From NCBI GenBank assembly GCA_966692625.1, contig CBKZAG010000004.1:1-41443 (forward strand): a DNA stretch of 41,443 nucleotides, written 5' to 3'. This document shows positions 31,634-40,410 of the stretch, one piece after another; the stretch's first letter is position 1, and every line of letters begins with the position of its first letter. The position numbers and the translations under genes are program-made. A model generated the notes under the pieces. That model had not been told where the DNA came from. It ran no database searches and saw only the letters and a program-made list of their open reading frames with translations. Origin of the DNA: CAMLOF01 sp966692625 (GTDB lineage: Bacteria; Pseudomonadota; Gammaproteobacteria; Burkholderiales; Burkholderiaceae_C).

Positions 31634-32356
31634 ATGAAGCCTGAATACCTTCTTCATGGCGGGCGGTGTGCCCGGGTGGCAGCCAGTCTGCTGGCAGCGG
31701 TCTGGCTGGCCGGTTGTGCCAGCTTGTCGCAGATTCCCGACGTGGACCTGGCCAAGGCGCCGCAGCGGCTGGAGTACCCGCAGCAAACCATGGCGCAGAA
31801 CGCACAAGGCATGCCTGCCACGGGCAGTCTGTATGCCGCGTCCACCTTTCGGCCAGGGTTTGAGGATCACCGCGCACGGCTGGTGGGCGACACGCTCACG
31901 GTGCGCATCACGGAACGGTTGACCGCGTCGCAGTCCTCGTCGTCCGAGGTGAACCGGGAGTCGGAGTTGAGCGCGGGTGTCTCGGCATTCCCCTATCTTG
32001 GAAGCACCATCCTGGGCAAGTTGCAGGCGGGTGCCACGTCGTCCAACACCTTCAATGGCGATGGCGCCACGACGGCGACCAACACCTTCACGGGCAATAT
32101 CACCGCCACGGTGACCGAGGTGTTGCCCAACGGGCACCTGGTGGTGATCGGTGAGAAGCAGATCGGTGTGAACCAGAACGTGGACGTGATGCAATTCTCG
32201 GGCACGGTGGACCCGCGCACCATCCAGCCGGGCAACACGGTGCCGTCCACCCAGGTGGCCAACGTGCGCGTGTTGTCGCGCGGGCGTGGCGCACAGAACG
32301 ATGCGCAAACATTTGGCTGGCTTTCCCGGTTCTTTTTGACGCTTTTGCCGTTCTAA
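31634..32356 (+). CDS. flgH: Flagellar L-ring lipoprotein FlgH
   Basis: Outer-membrane L-ring subunit. It has 240 residues. The N-terminus is a lipoprotein signal peptide ending in the lipobox LAGC, with C28 as the lipidated residue. Family motifs follow: DHRARLVGDTLTVRITER, NTFTGNITATVTEVLPNG, and the near C-terminal NTVPSTQVANVRV. It lies between flgG and flgI as in most flagellar operons. Confidence 0.97.
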   Translation: MKPEYLLHGGRCARVAASLLAAVWLAGCASLSQIPDVDLAKAPQRLEYPQQTMAQNAQGMPATGSLYAASTFRPGFEDHRARLVGDTLTVRITERLTASQSSSSEVNRESELSAGVSAFPYLGSTILGKLQAGATSSNTFNGDGATTATNTFTGNITATVTEVLPNGHLVVIGEKQIGVNQNVDVMQFSGTVDPRTIQPGNTVPSTQVANVRVLSRGRGAQNDAQTFGWLSRFFLTLLPF

Positions 32357-32391
32357 AGTTTTTCGACAATCGGTTCACGAGGTAGTGCCTT

Positions 32392-33522
32392 ATGAACCGA
32401 TTTGTTTTTTCCCCCCTTCGCAGCCTTTTTCTGGCCCTTTCGGCCATTGCCCTTCTGGGTACTGCGCCAGCCTACGCCACGCGAGTGAAGGACGTGGCAG
32501 GCGTGCAGGGCGTGCGCAGCAACCAGTTGACCGGCTATGGCCTGGTGGTGGGGCTGGACGGCACGGGCGACCAGTCGCAGCAGATGCCCTACACCCGCCA
32601 AAGCCTGGCGAACTACCTGCAGCAGATGGGCATCACCCTGCCGGAAGGCGTGGTGGCACAACCCAAGAACATCGCTGCTGTGCTGGTGACGGCGCAACTG
32701 CCCGCGTTCGCCCGGCCAGGGCAAATGATCGACGTGACGGTCTCGTCCGTGGGCAACGCCAAGTCGCTGCGGGGCGGCACCCTCATCACCACACCGTTGC
32801 GTGGCGTGGATGGGCAGGTCTACGCGCTGGCCCAGGGCAGCCTGCTGGTGGGCGGGGCCGGGGCCTCTGCTGGCGGCAGCTCGGTGCAGATCAACCACCT
32901 GAGTGCGGGGCGCATCCCTTCCGGTGCGCAGGTGGAGCGCGCGGTGCCGTCGCCCCTCTTGTCTGGCGACACGCTGGACCTGACCTTGAATGCCTTTGAC
33001 TTCCAGACCGCTCGCCGCGTGGCCGAAGCCATCAACCGCGCCAAGGGCAATGGCACGGCACAGGCCATGGACGGGCGGGTGGTGCGTGTGTTTGCGCCGC
33101 CGAATTCCGATGCGCGCGTGGCCTTCCTGGCCGATATTGAAGAGCTTTCGCTGGAACTGCCGACACCCCAGGCGCGCGTGGTGGTGAACGCCCGCACGGG
33201 ATCGGTGGTGATGAACCAGCAGGTGGCGCTGGGGGCCTGCGCGGTGGCGCATGGCAACCTGTCGGTGAGTGTGAGCTCCACGCCAGTGATCAGCCAGCCC
33301 GGGCCGTTCGCGCCTCCCAACGCGCAAACCGTTGTCACGGAAAAAGCCAACATCCAGATCAACCAGGAGGGTGGTGCGCTGATCCAGATGGAGGCGTCTG
33401 CCCAGCTGGGTGATGTGGTCAAGGCGCTCAATGCGCTGGGCGCCACGCCGCAGGATCTGGTGGCGATTCTGCAGGCGCTGAAGGCGGCAGGCGCGCTCAA
33501 GGCGGACCTGGAGGTGATATGA
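32392..33522 (+). CDS. flgI: Flagellar P-ring protein FlgI
   Basis: Periplasmic P-ring subunit, chaperoned by FlgA. It has 376 residues. A Sec signal peptide (about residues 1-27, ending PAYA) precedes the mature start TRVKDVAGVQGVRSN. The family motif LTGYGLVVGLDGTGD is intact, as is the C-terminal LNALGATPQDLVAILQALK. The 5' end holds a T6C6 block (32405-32416). It overlaps flgJ by four bases (ATGA). Confidence 0.97.
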   Translation: MNRFVFSPLRSLFLALSAIALLGTAPAYATRVKDVAGVQGVRSNQLTGYGLVVGLDGTGDQSQQMPYTRQSLANYLQQMGITLPEGVVAQPKNIAAVLVTAQLPAFARPGQMIDVTVSSVGNAKSLRGGTLITTPLRGVDGQVYALAQGSLLVGGAGASAGGSSVQINHLSAGRIPSGAQVERAVPSPLLSGDTLDLTLNAFDFQTARRVAEAINRAKGNGTAQAMDGRVVRVFAPPNSDARVAFLADIEELSLELPTPQARVVVNARTGSVVMNQQVALGACAVAHGNLSVSVSSTPVISQPGPFAPPNAQTVVTEKANIQINQEGGALIQMEASAQLGDVVKALNALGATPQDLVAILQALKAAGALKADLEVI

Positions 33523-34382
33523 ACCCCTCGACCCTGAGCCTGGCGAATCAGCGCGGTCTGGCCGCTGATTCCAAGGCGTTGAACAGCCTCAATGCCCAGG
33601 CGGGCAAGGATGCCCGCTCGGCACTCAAGGAAACGGCGCGCCAGTTTGAAGCCCTGTTCATGCAGGAGCTGCTCAAGAGCATGCGCGATGCCAGCATGAA
33701 AAGCGGCCTGATGGACAGCGAAGAGGGCGATCTGGGCACACAACTGCTCGACCAGCAGTGGGCGCAGATGATGACGGGCATCCCGGGCGGCCTGAGCGAG
33801 ATGATCGAAAAGCAGCTGTCGCAGCAAATCACTCCCGCTGGCGCTGCAACCCCTGGCCAGCAGCCCGATGCCAGCGTGCGCGCCACGCCGGGTGCGTTGC
33901 GGCCCACGGCGAGCCAGGCCAACTTCGTGAACCAGCACCGCGACGCGGCGCTGCAGGTCTCGCGCGAAACGGGTATTCCGGCCAGCTTCATGATCGGCCA
34001 GGCCGGGCACGAGACCGGCTGGGGCCGGGGTGAAATCCGCCATGCCGACGGCAGCAACGCCTTCAACCTGTTCGGCATCAAGGCCGGGCCGGGCTGGAAG
34101 GGCAAGGTTGCCGAAGTCACCACCACGGAATACGTCAACGGTGAGCCGCGCAAGGTGACGGCAAAGTTCCGCGCCTACGACTCCTATGCCGACTCCTTCC
34201 GGGACTATGCCCGGTTGATCAGCAGCAGCCCGCGCTACGCGCAGGCCATGCAGAACCTGCATTCGGTGCAGGGCTTTGCCTCCAGCCTGCAGCAGGGCGG
34301 CTACGCCACCGACCCGCAGTACGCGGCCAAGCTCAGCCGTGCCATCAACGCCACGCTGAACTTGCAGCGTGCACAGGCCTGA
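33519..34382 (+). CDS. flgJ: Bifunctional rod-cap protein and peptidoglycan hydrolase FlgJ
   Basis: Caps the growing rod and digests peptidoglycan so the rod can pass. It has 287 residues and both domains. The N-terminal rod-binding part (about 35-100) has ETARQFEALFMQELLKSMRD. The C-terminal glucosaminidase-type domain (about 135-285) has MIGQAGHETGWGRGEIR, with E165 as the likely catalytic acid, and AFNLFGIKAG. The linker (about 104-130) is Pro/Ala-rich. It starts inside the flgI stop codon, so translation is probably coupled. Confidence 0.96.
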   Translation: MNPSTLSLANQRGLAADSKALNSLNAQAGKDARSALKETARQFEALFMQELLKSMRDASMKSGLMDSEEGDLGTQLLDQQWAQMMTGIPGGLSEMIEKQLSQQITPAGAATPGQQPDASVRATPGALRPTASQANFVNQHRDAALQVSRETGIPASFMIGQAGHETGWGRGEIRHADGSNAFNLFGIKAGPGWKGKVAEVTTTEYVNGEPRKVTAKFRAYDSYADSFRDYARLISSSPRYAQAMQNLHSVQGFASSLQQGGYATDPQYAAKLSRAINATLNLQRAQA

Positions 34383-34400
34383 GGCTGAAAGGACGACCAC

Positions 34401-36335
34401 GTGAGCAGCCTCAACATCGCCAGCCGCGCATTGACCACCAACATGGCCGCCTTGCAGGTCATTGGTCACAACATCGCCAACGTCAACACCGAAGGCTACT
34501 CACGCCAGACGGTGCAGCTGCAGCAGGTGCCTGGGCAGCTCTTTGGCAACGGCTATTACGGCAAGGGCGTGGAGATCGGAGGCATTGAACGCAGCTACAG
34601 CACGTTCCTGACGCGCGAAGCCAACCTGAGCCGGGCGGCCGCTTCAGCAGACACCATACGTTACTCGCGCCTGCAGCAGCTGGAGCAGCTCTTTCCCATG
34701 GGCGACGACGGCATGGGCAAGCAGCTCAACAGCTTCCTGAACTCCTGGGCGGACGTGGTGGCTTCGCCCACCAACCAGACAGCACGCGGTGTGGTGCTGA
34801 CCACGGCGGATGAGATCGCGGCGCGGATGCGCCAGACCGCCAGCCAGCTGGATGAACTGACCGTGACCACACGCACGCAGATCGAGGCAGGCATTGGCAG
34901 CGTCAACCGCATTGCGAGCGACATCGCCGCCATCAATCAGAAAATCGTCGAAGCGTCCGGCTCCGGGCGCAGCCCCAACGATCTGCTGGACCAGCGCGAC
35001 AAGCTGATCCGCGACCTGAACAAGTACGTGCAGACCAACACGCTCGAGGCTGATGACCGGTCCCTGACCGTCTTCATCGCGGGCAGTTACCCGCTGGTGA
35101 TGGGCAGCGTGGCCAACCAACTGGTCAATCCGCCCACCGCGGACGTGGCCGGGCGCCTGTCGCTGTCTCTGGGCAGTTCCAACGCCCGCATCAACAACGA
35201 TCTGCTGGGTGGCGGCGAACTGGCTGGCCTGCTGCAGTTCTACAACAACGACGTCGGCGACGTGCGCAACCAGTTGGGGCGTCTGGCGCTTTCGATGGCG
35301 GAGCTGACCAACCGGCAGCACATGGCGGGCATCGATCTGAATGGCAATGCAGGGCAGGCGCTGTTCGGTGCGATCGATTTCGGTACGGCCGTCATCCAAG
35401 AACCGTCGGTTGCGGCTGTGCTGTCAATCGCTGTGGATGCCGGCAACCTGGACGCCCCTACCGAGTTCAAGGCCAGCGATTACACGGTTGCCTACACCGC
35501 AGCCGACCAGGTGCAGATCCGCCGCCTGAGCGATGGCATGTATTTCAACGGAACGGATTTTTCATCGAGCACGGCTGTCGATGTCACGTTTCCTGCCGCG
35601 CCCGGCAACTATCTGAACTTCGACGGTTTGCGTCTGACGCAGACCACGTCGGGCGCGGTGGGCGACCAGATCCTGCTGCGGCCTTTTGCCAACGTGGCAG
35701 AGCAGATGCGGGTGGCGCTCACGTCACCGTCACAACTGGCGGTGGCCAGCCCGGTGCTGGTGGAGGCCAATGCCGACAACTCTGGCACGCTGGAGGTGGA
35801 ATCCCTCTACCGTCCAGGAGGGCAGAGTGCACCTGTTGGCTGGACCGGGACAACCGTTGAGTTCGTCAGTGGCGGCTACACCACCGACGGGGGAGCCACT
35901 GTGATCCCTTTCACCTCGGGTGAACCGATCGAGGTGGACGGTTTCCGCCTGACCTTGCGCGGATCGCCCACAGTGGGGGACGTGTTCACGGTGCGCCCGC
36001 CTGCGGCCGGTGAGACCATCACCCAGAATGCCGGTAACGGCCAGGCGCTGCTGGATTTGCGCGACGCGGTGGCGCTGGATGGCTACACGCTGTCTGACGG
36101 CTACATCCCAGTGTTCTCAGCCGTTTCGTCCAGCATCCAGAGCGCCAAGTCGGCAGCAGAATTCTCTACGGGTGTGGCCGAGGCCGCCGAAAGCGCACGT
36201 GCCAACCAGGCAGGCGTCAACCTTGACGAAGAGGCCGCCAGACTGCTGCAATTCCAGCAGGCGTACCAGGCGTCTGCCAAATTCCTGCAGACAGCGCAGT
36301 CGCTTTTCGACACGCTGCTGCAGACCTTCAGTTGA
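34401..36335 (+). CDS. flgK: Hook-filament junction protein FlgK (HAP1)
   Basis: First junction protein between hook and filament; exported with chaperone FlgN. It has 644 residues. It starts at a GTG (34401), with AAAGGACG upstream, giving SSLNIASRALTTNMAALQVI, then GHNIANVNTEGYSRQ. The C-terminal motif is GVNLDEEAARLLQFQQAYQA. The central variable domain is large but ordinary in composition. It ends 14 bases before flgL. Confidence 0.96.
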   Translation: MSSLNIASRALTTNMAALQVIGHNIANVNTEGYSRQTVQLQQVPGQLFGNGYYGKGVEIGGIERSYSTFLTREANLSRAAASADTIRYSRLQQLEQLFPMGDDGMGKQLNSFLNSWADVVASPTNQTARGVVLTTADEIAARMRQTASQLDELTVTTRTQIEAGIGSVNRIASDIAAINQKIVEASGSGRSPNDLLDQRDKLIRDLNKYVQTNTLEADDRSLTVFIAGSYPLVMGSVANQLVNPPTADVAGRLSLSLGSSNARINNDLLGGGELAGLLQFYNNDVGDVRNQLGRLALSMAELTNRQHMAGIDLNGNAGQALFGAIDFGTAVIQEPSVAAVLSIAVDAGNLDAPTEFKASDYTVAYTAADQVQIRRLSDGMYFNGTDFSSSTAVDVTFPAAPGNYLNFDGLRLTQTTSGAVGDQILLRPFANVAEQMRVALTSPSQLAVASPVLVEANADNSGTLEVESLYRPGGQSAPVGWTGTTVEFVSGGYTTDGGATVIPFTSGEPIEVDGFRLTLRGSPTVGDVFTVRPPAAGETITQNAGNGQALLDLRDAVALDGYTLSDGYIPVFSAVSSSIQSAKSAAEFSTGVAEAAESARANQAGVNLDEEAARLLQFQQAYQASAKFLQTAQSLFDTLLQTFS

Positions 36336-36349
36336 ACCGGAGAGCCAAC

Positions 36350-37645
36350 ATGAGCTACTTTCGCGTCAGCACAGCCAATTCCTACGATGCCACGATCACG
36401 CGCATTTCTCAGCGCACGTCGGATCTGACCCAGCTGCAGGAAAAGCTGTCGGCGGGCAAGCGCGTGTTGCGCGCCACCGACGACCCCGTGGCGGCAACGC
36501 TGGCCGAACGCGAGTCCAACCGCTTGATGCGTGTGGAAGCCGATCAGCGTGCGCTGCAGCGTTCCCAGGCGGCACTGGAGCAGGCGGAAAGCACGATGGG
36601 CGAAGCCGTGGACGTGCTGCACCGGGTCAAGGAGTTGATCGTGCAGGCGGGCAACACCGCGCTTTCGGCCAGCGACCGCACCAGCATTGCCCAGGAGCTG
36701 CGCAGCCTGCGCGACCAGTTGCTGAGCCTGGCCAATACCCAGGACACCGAAGGCAACGCACTGCTTGGCGGCCTGGGGGTGACCAACACCCTGGGCAAGC
36801 CTTTTGCAGACGTCTACGGTGCCACGGCAGGTGTGCAGTACCAAGCCATTGCGGGGCAGACCGCCGCCACCGAAACCAGCGTTCCCAACCGTGTGGATGG
36901 TCAGCACGCATTGATGCGCAACCTCACTGGCAACGGGACGTTCGTCGTGGCACATGATCAGGGTGGAATGTATGCGGGGACAAACGGTGTGGTGGACACA
37001 AGCGCCATCAACAGTGGTGTTCTGCCGTATGACAGTTCGGTCACACCGCAAGGCCGCTACGAGATCGAAGTCATCACGGCGGCCGGCCGGCTGGAGGCCC
37101 AGGTGACGCGATTTGACAAGAGCACCGGGACGTCCACCGTGCTGTCGCCCAACGCCGATCTCGGGGCCTACACCGCTGGGCAGTCCGTCAAGCTGAACAA
37201 CGTGTCGATACAGTTCGAGGGGTTGCAGCTGACTCTTGCCGGCAGTGCGGCCCCAGGGGCCAAGCTCACGGTCAGTCCGAGCCAGCCGGACGATCTGTTC
37301 GCCACACTCCAGCGCACCATTGATGCGGTGGAGACCCCCGGCCCGGCCGACTCCAATGCTCACCTGACGCAAGAGCTTTCGCGTGCGCACACCGAACTGG
37401 AGACCGGGCTGGACAGGTTGCAACTGGTCCGGGGCCGTCTGGGCGAGTGGCTGCGCCGTGCCGAAACCATCGATGGGCAGTTGGAGAACCGTGCCGTCGG
37501 TCACGAAAAACAACTCTCCAACCTGACCGACCTGGACATGGTCAAAGGCATCTCGGATTTCGAGTCTCAGCAACTGGGTCTGCAGGCAGCGCTGCAATCG
37601 TACGGGCAGGTGCAAAAGCTATCGCTCTTCCAGTACATTGCCTGA
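36350..37645 (+). CDS. flgL: Hook-filament junction protein FlgL (HAP3)
   Basis: Second junction protein, joining FlgK to flagellin. It has 431 residues. The flagellin-like N-terminus is MSYFRVSTANSYDATI, then LTQLQEKLSAGKRVLRATDD. The C-terminal helix (KGISDFESQQLGLQAALQSYG) closes the coiled-coil core. I chose the ATG at 36350, with CCGGAGAG upstream; an in-frame TTG at 36332 overlapping flgK would add six residues. The last gene of the rod-hook operon proper. Confidence 0.96.
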   Translation: MSYFRVSTANSYDATITRISQRTSDLTQLQEKLSAGKRVLRATDDPVAATLAERESNRLMRVEADQRALQRSQAALEQAESTMGEAVDVLHRVKELIVQAGNTALSASDRTSIAQELRSLRDQLLSLANTQDTEGNALLGGLGVTNTLGKPFADVYGATAGVQYQAIAGQTAATETSVPNRVDGQHALMRNLTGNGTFVVAHDQGGMYAGTNGVVDTSAINSGVLPYDSSVTPQGRYEIEVITAAGRLEAQVTRFDKSTGTSTVLSPNADLGAYTAGQSVKLNNVSIQFEGLQLTLAGSAAPGAKLTVSPSQPDDLFATLQRTIDAVETPGPADSNAHLTQELSRAHTELETGLDRLQLVRGRLGEWLRRAETIDGQLENRAVGHEKQLSNLTDLDMVKGISDFESQQLGLQAALQSYGQVQKLSLFQYIA

Positions 37646-37648
37646 TGT

Positions 37649-38875
37649 ATGGCATTCAACATCCTTGAGCACGTCACCTTTGCCTACCAACCCATCTGGG
37701 GATCGAAGCGCCAACTGACCGGCGCGCGTCTGCGCGTGCGCGCGCTGCACCCTGATTCGGTGGACGCCGCACACCTGCTCGAGGTGCTGGAAAACGAGTG
37801 GTCGCACGACGCCCCCTACCTGCTGGTTTCCTTCACTGAGCAAACGCAACTGTTGCAGGCGTTGGCCTTCAACCCGCACGATTCCATCTGGCTGGAGCTG
37901 CCCGACTTTGGCGAGTACACGCCGCCCCAGGTGGTGCAGGCCGTGGCGCTGGCCCGCCGCGTTGGCCACCGGCTGGTGCAGCGTGCGCCACTGGCGCGCG
38001 CACGGCCAATGGGCAACGGCACGGGTGCCAAGAATTTCCGCTACCTGTTGGACTTGTGGCCCGAGCAGGTGGCGCAGGCGATGGTGTCAGTCCAGCAGAA
38101 AGGGCAGACCGGTGCGCAGCAGACCCCCTTGTTGCCGGAACAGCTCTACCACCGCCTTGGCACCCGTGCGCTGGCGGCTCACGTGCTGGACGATGCCAAA
38201 GGCTGGGGCGTGTGTGGCTGGCCAGCGGAAGACGTGCTGAAGGCACACCAGCGCTACGGCGTGCCCGTGGACCGGCGCACGCTGGTACGGGTGCAGCAGG
38301 CCCTGATGCACGAGTCGTCCATGGACGCGGTGGAGCATCTGATCCACCAGGACGCGGTGCTGACGCACCGTGTGTTGCGGCTGGTGAATTCCCCATTGTT
38401 CGGTTCAACCCGCCAGGTTGAAACGGTGCGCCAGGCGCTGTTCCTATTGGGCCAGACCCGCCTGCGCGACTGGTTGCTGGAACTCATGCCAGGTTCCGCC
38501 ACCGACGTGGACCTGTTCCCCGTGAGGCAGTCTTTGGTGCTGCGGGGCAAGTTGATGGCACAGCTCATGAACGCTGGCGCGCAGAACAACCTGGCCACCG
38601 AAATCTACGTCACAGGCCTGTTTTCGGGCCTGGCGCAATTGACCAACGAACCCCTGGGTGTGGCGTTGGGGCGTGTGCCGGTTGCGGATGCCGTGAGCGA
38701 TGCCCTTTTGCGCCAAAGTGGGCCGTATCACGTCTACCTGGACATTGCCCGCCGCATGGAAGACCCGGAGCAGGTGGAGCGGTTGTCCGCCGTCTGCGCC
38801 GAGGCCGATTTTCCCCTGGATCAGGTCAACCGCGCTTTGTTGCGTACCTTGTCACAGTGGCGCAACGTGATCTGA
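37649..38875 (+). CDS. HDOD domain protein with degenerate EAL-like N-terminus
   Basis: A 408-residue cytoplasmic protein. Residues about 5-110 look like a remnant EAL domain: it opens FAYQPIWGSKRQLTGARL, as cyclic-di-GMP phosphodiesterases open YQPI, but the catalytic EAL is replaced by RAL (LRVRALHPD), so activity is unlikely. Residues about 205-300 fit an HDOD domain, with IHQDAVLTHRVLRLVNSPLFG and ALFLLGQTRLRDWLLELM. The layout resembles YuxH-type proteins, which link to signalling and motility. It starts three bases after the flgL stop codon, so probably belongs to the hook operon transcript. Its 3' end overlaps the opposing nucleotidase gene by 24 bases. Confidence 0.8.
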   Translation: MAFNILEHVTFAYQPIWGSKRQLTGARLRVRALHPDSVDAAHLLEVLENEWSHDAPYLLVSFTEQTQLLQALAFNPHDSIWLELPDFGEYTPPQVVQAVALARRVGHRLVQRAPLARARPMGNGTGAKNFRYLLDLWPEQVAQAMVSVQQKGQTGAQQTPLLPEQLYHRLGTRALAAHVLDDAKGWGVCGWPAEDVLKAHQRYGVPVDRRTLVRVQQALMHESSMDAVEHLIHQDAVLTHRVLRLVNSPLFGSTRQVETVRQALFLLGQTRLRDWLLELMPGSATDVDLFPVRQSLVLRGKLMAQLMNAGAQNNLATEIYVTGLFSGLAQLTNEPLGVALGRVPVADAVSDALLRQSGPYHVYLDIARRMEDPEQVERLSAVCAEADFPLDQVNRALLRTLSQWRNVI

Positions 38876-39787
38876 GGCCTCTGGCAGCGGGTTGCTGACG
38901 CCGCTGGCCACATGCCCGGCTGGTACATGGCGTGCTGCCGATTCGATGTGCCCCGTCTGATCGTCGAAGAAGAAATCGGGCTCGAACTCGCGCAGGAATT
39001 CGCCTTTGGGCAGGCCGCCCAGGAACATGGCCTCGTCCACCTCAATGTTCCAGTCCATCAGCGTGCGGATGGCGCGCTCGTGCGCAGGGGCGCTGCGTGC
39101 GGTGACCAGCGCCGTGCGTATGCGCATTTGCGCGGTGCCTTCGCTCTGCAGGCGGTGAAGCGCCTCCAGCAGGGGCTTGAACGGGCCGCCCGGCAGTGGT
39201 TGCCCCGCCTTGCTCACTTCATGCTGCTGGAAGCCCTTGAGCCCCTGGGTCTGGTAGATGCGCTCGGCTTCGTCGGAAAAGAGCACCGCATCACCGTCAA
39301 ACGCGATGCGCACTTCGTTCGGGTGCGCGTCTGAAGCGCGTACCGATTGCGGGTACACCCGCGCAGCAGGCACGCTGGCGTCCAGCGCGGCACGCACGTC
39401 GCTCAGGTGGGCTGACAGGAACAGGTTGGCGCGCAGCGGGCGCAGGTAGCGCCACGGCGGCATGCCCCGCGTAAAAACACCACGCTCTATCGGCAGTTCG
39501 TAATGCTTGGCAGAGCGGAACACGCGCATGCCCGACACCGGGTCGTTACGGGAGAGGATGACCACTTCTACCCGCCTGCTTCCGGCGTCGTTGAAGCTCA
39601 GCAGCTTCTGTACGAGCGAGAACGCCACACCGGGCCGGGCGGGCTGCTCCAGCCTTTCCAATTGGAGCCGCATGTAGGCCCGGTCGTCACCCTGTTCGAA
39701 GATGAGGTTTTCTTCCTCAAAGTCGAACAGCGCCCTTGATGAGATGGCGACGACGAGTTGGCGTTCCAGGCTGGGTGAGGTGGACAT
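38852..39787 (-). CDS. 5'-nucleotidase (PF06189-type)
   Basis: A 311-residue cytoplasmic protein of the bacterial 5'-nucleotidase family related to eukaryotic cN-I. Family patterns are clear: LVVAISSRALFDFEEEN near the N-terminus, RRVEVVILSRNDPVSGMRVF, then IAFDGDAVLFSDEAE (a HAD-like aspartate motif) and the C-terminal FLGGLPKGEFLREFEPDFFFDDQ. It should hydrolyse nucleoside monophosphates; which one is unknown. It is the last gene of the ilvA-cobS-cobC run, 17 bases after cobC, with no strong Shine-Dalgarno. It converges with the HDOD gene, 24 bases overlapping. Confidence 0.88.
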   Translation of the reverse strand: MSTSPSLERQLVVAISSRALFDFEEENLIFEQGDDRAYMRLQLERLEQPARPGVAFSLVQKLLSFNDAGSRRVEVVILSRNDPVSGMRVFRSAKHYELPIERGVFTRGMPPWRYLRPLRANLFLSAHLSDVRAALDASVPAARVYPQSVRASDAHPNEVRIAFDGDAVLFSDEAERIYQTQGLKGFQQHEVSKAGQPLPGGPFKPLLEALHRLQSEGTAQMRIRTALVTARSAPAHERAIRTLMDWNIEVDEAMFLGGLPKGEFLREFEPDFFFDDQTGHIESAARHVPAGHVASGVSNPLPEASDHVAPL

Positions 39788-39804
39788 GGCGCTGCCATCT
39801 TAGC

Positions 39805-40404
39805 TCAGCCGGGCGCGGGCCAATGCTGCACCAGCCACTGCCCCGGAGAGGGGGCTTCGCGCGGCCAGTCGCTGCCTTGCGTTGGGCAGGTAACGCCGCT
39901 GTGCAGCAGCGTCATCGCCCGCGCCACGCCTGCATGTGTGATCCACACCACCCGCGTGAGTCCGTGTTCCTGGCAGGTCCGGCGGCAGTCGTCCCACGCG
40001 GCGACTACCCGGGCCATGAACTGGGCCACGCTTTCGCCTCCGCCCACGCGGTGGTGGGCGAAGTCCTGGTCCCAAGGGGCGAAGTCTTCTGCGGTCAGCG
40101 CGCTCCATGGTTGCCCCTCCCAGGCCCCAAAGTCCATCTCGGCCAGACGCTGGTCGGTATGCATGTGCAGGGCGGCAGGCCACTGCTGCACCAGCGCTTG
40201 TGCCAATGCTTGCGTTCGTTGCAGTGGTGAGGCCCAAAGCATCAAGCCCGGTGCAGACACTTTGGCCAACGCTGCAGTCAGAGCTACGGCGGTCTCTTCG
40301 GTATGGGTAGGGTCGGCGGGTACATCGCTGCGGCCATAGCAGGTGCCAGGTTCCACGAGCGCACGCGCATGGCGCACCAGCCAGAGTTCAAGGGGGGCTT
40401 GCAT
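39805..40404 (-). CDS. cobC: Alpha-ribazole phosphatase-like histidine phosphatase CobC
   Basis: A 199-residue histidine phosphatase. The catalytic motif is LWLVRHA (with RH), and the CobC-like continuation TCYGRSDVP follows. The second conserved blocks are MLWASPLQRTQALAQAL, MDFGAWEGQPW and VVWITHAGVARAM, which has the second histidine. In the cobalamin pathway it would remove phosphate from alpha-ribazole phosphate or adenosylcobalamin phosphate. The place six bases after cobS supports this over a general phosphoglycerate mutase-type role. Confidence 0.88.
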   Translation of the reverse strand: MQAPLELWLVRHARALVEPGTCYGRSDVPADPTHTEETAVALTAALAKVSAPGLMLWASPLQRTQALAQALVQQWPAALHMHTDQRLAEMDFGAWEGQPWSALTAEDFAPWDQDFAHHRVGGGESVAQFMARVVAAWDDCRRTCQEHGLTRVVWITHAGVARAMTLLHSGVTCPTQGSDWPREAPSPGQWLVQHWPAPG

Positions 40405-40410
40405 GGCCCG

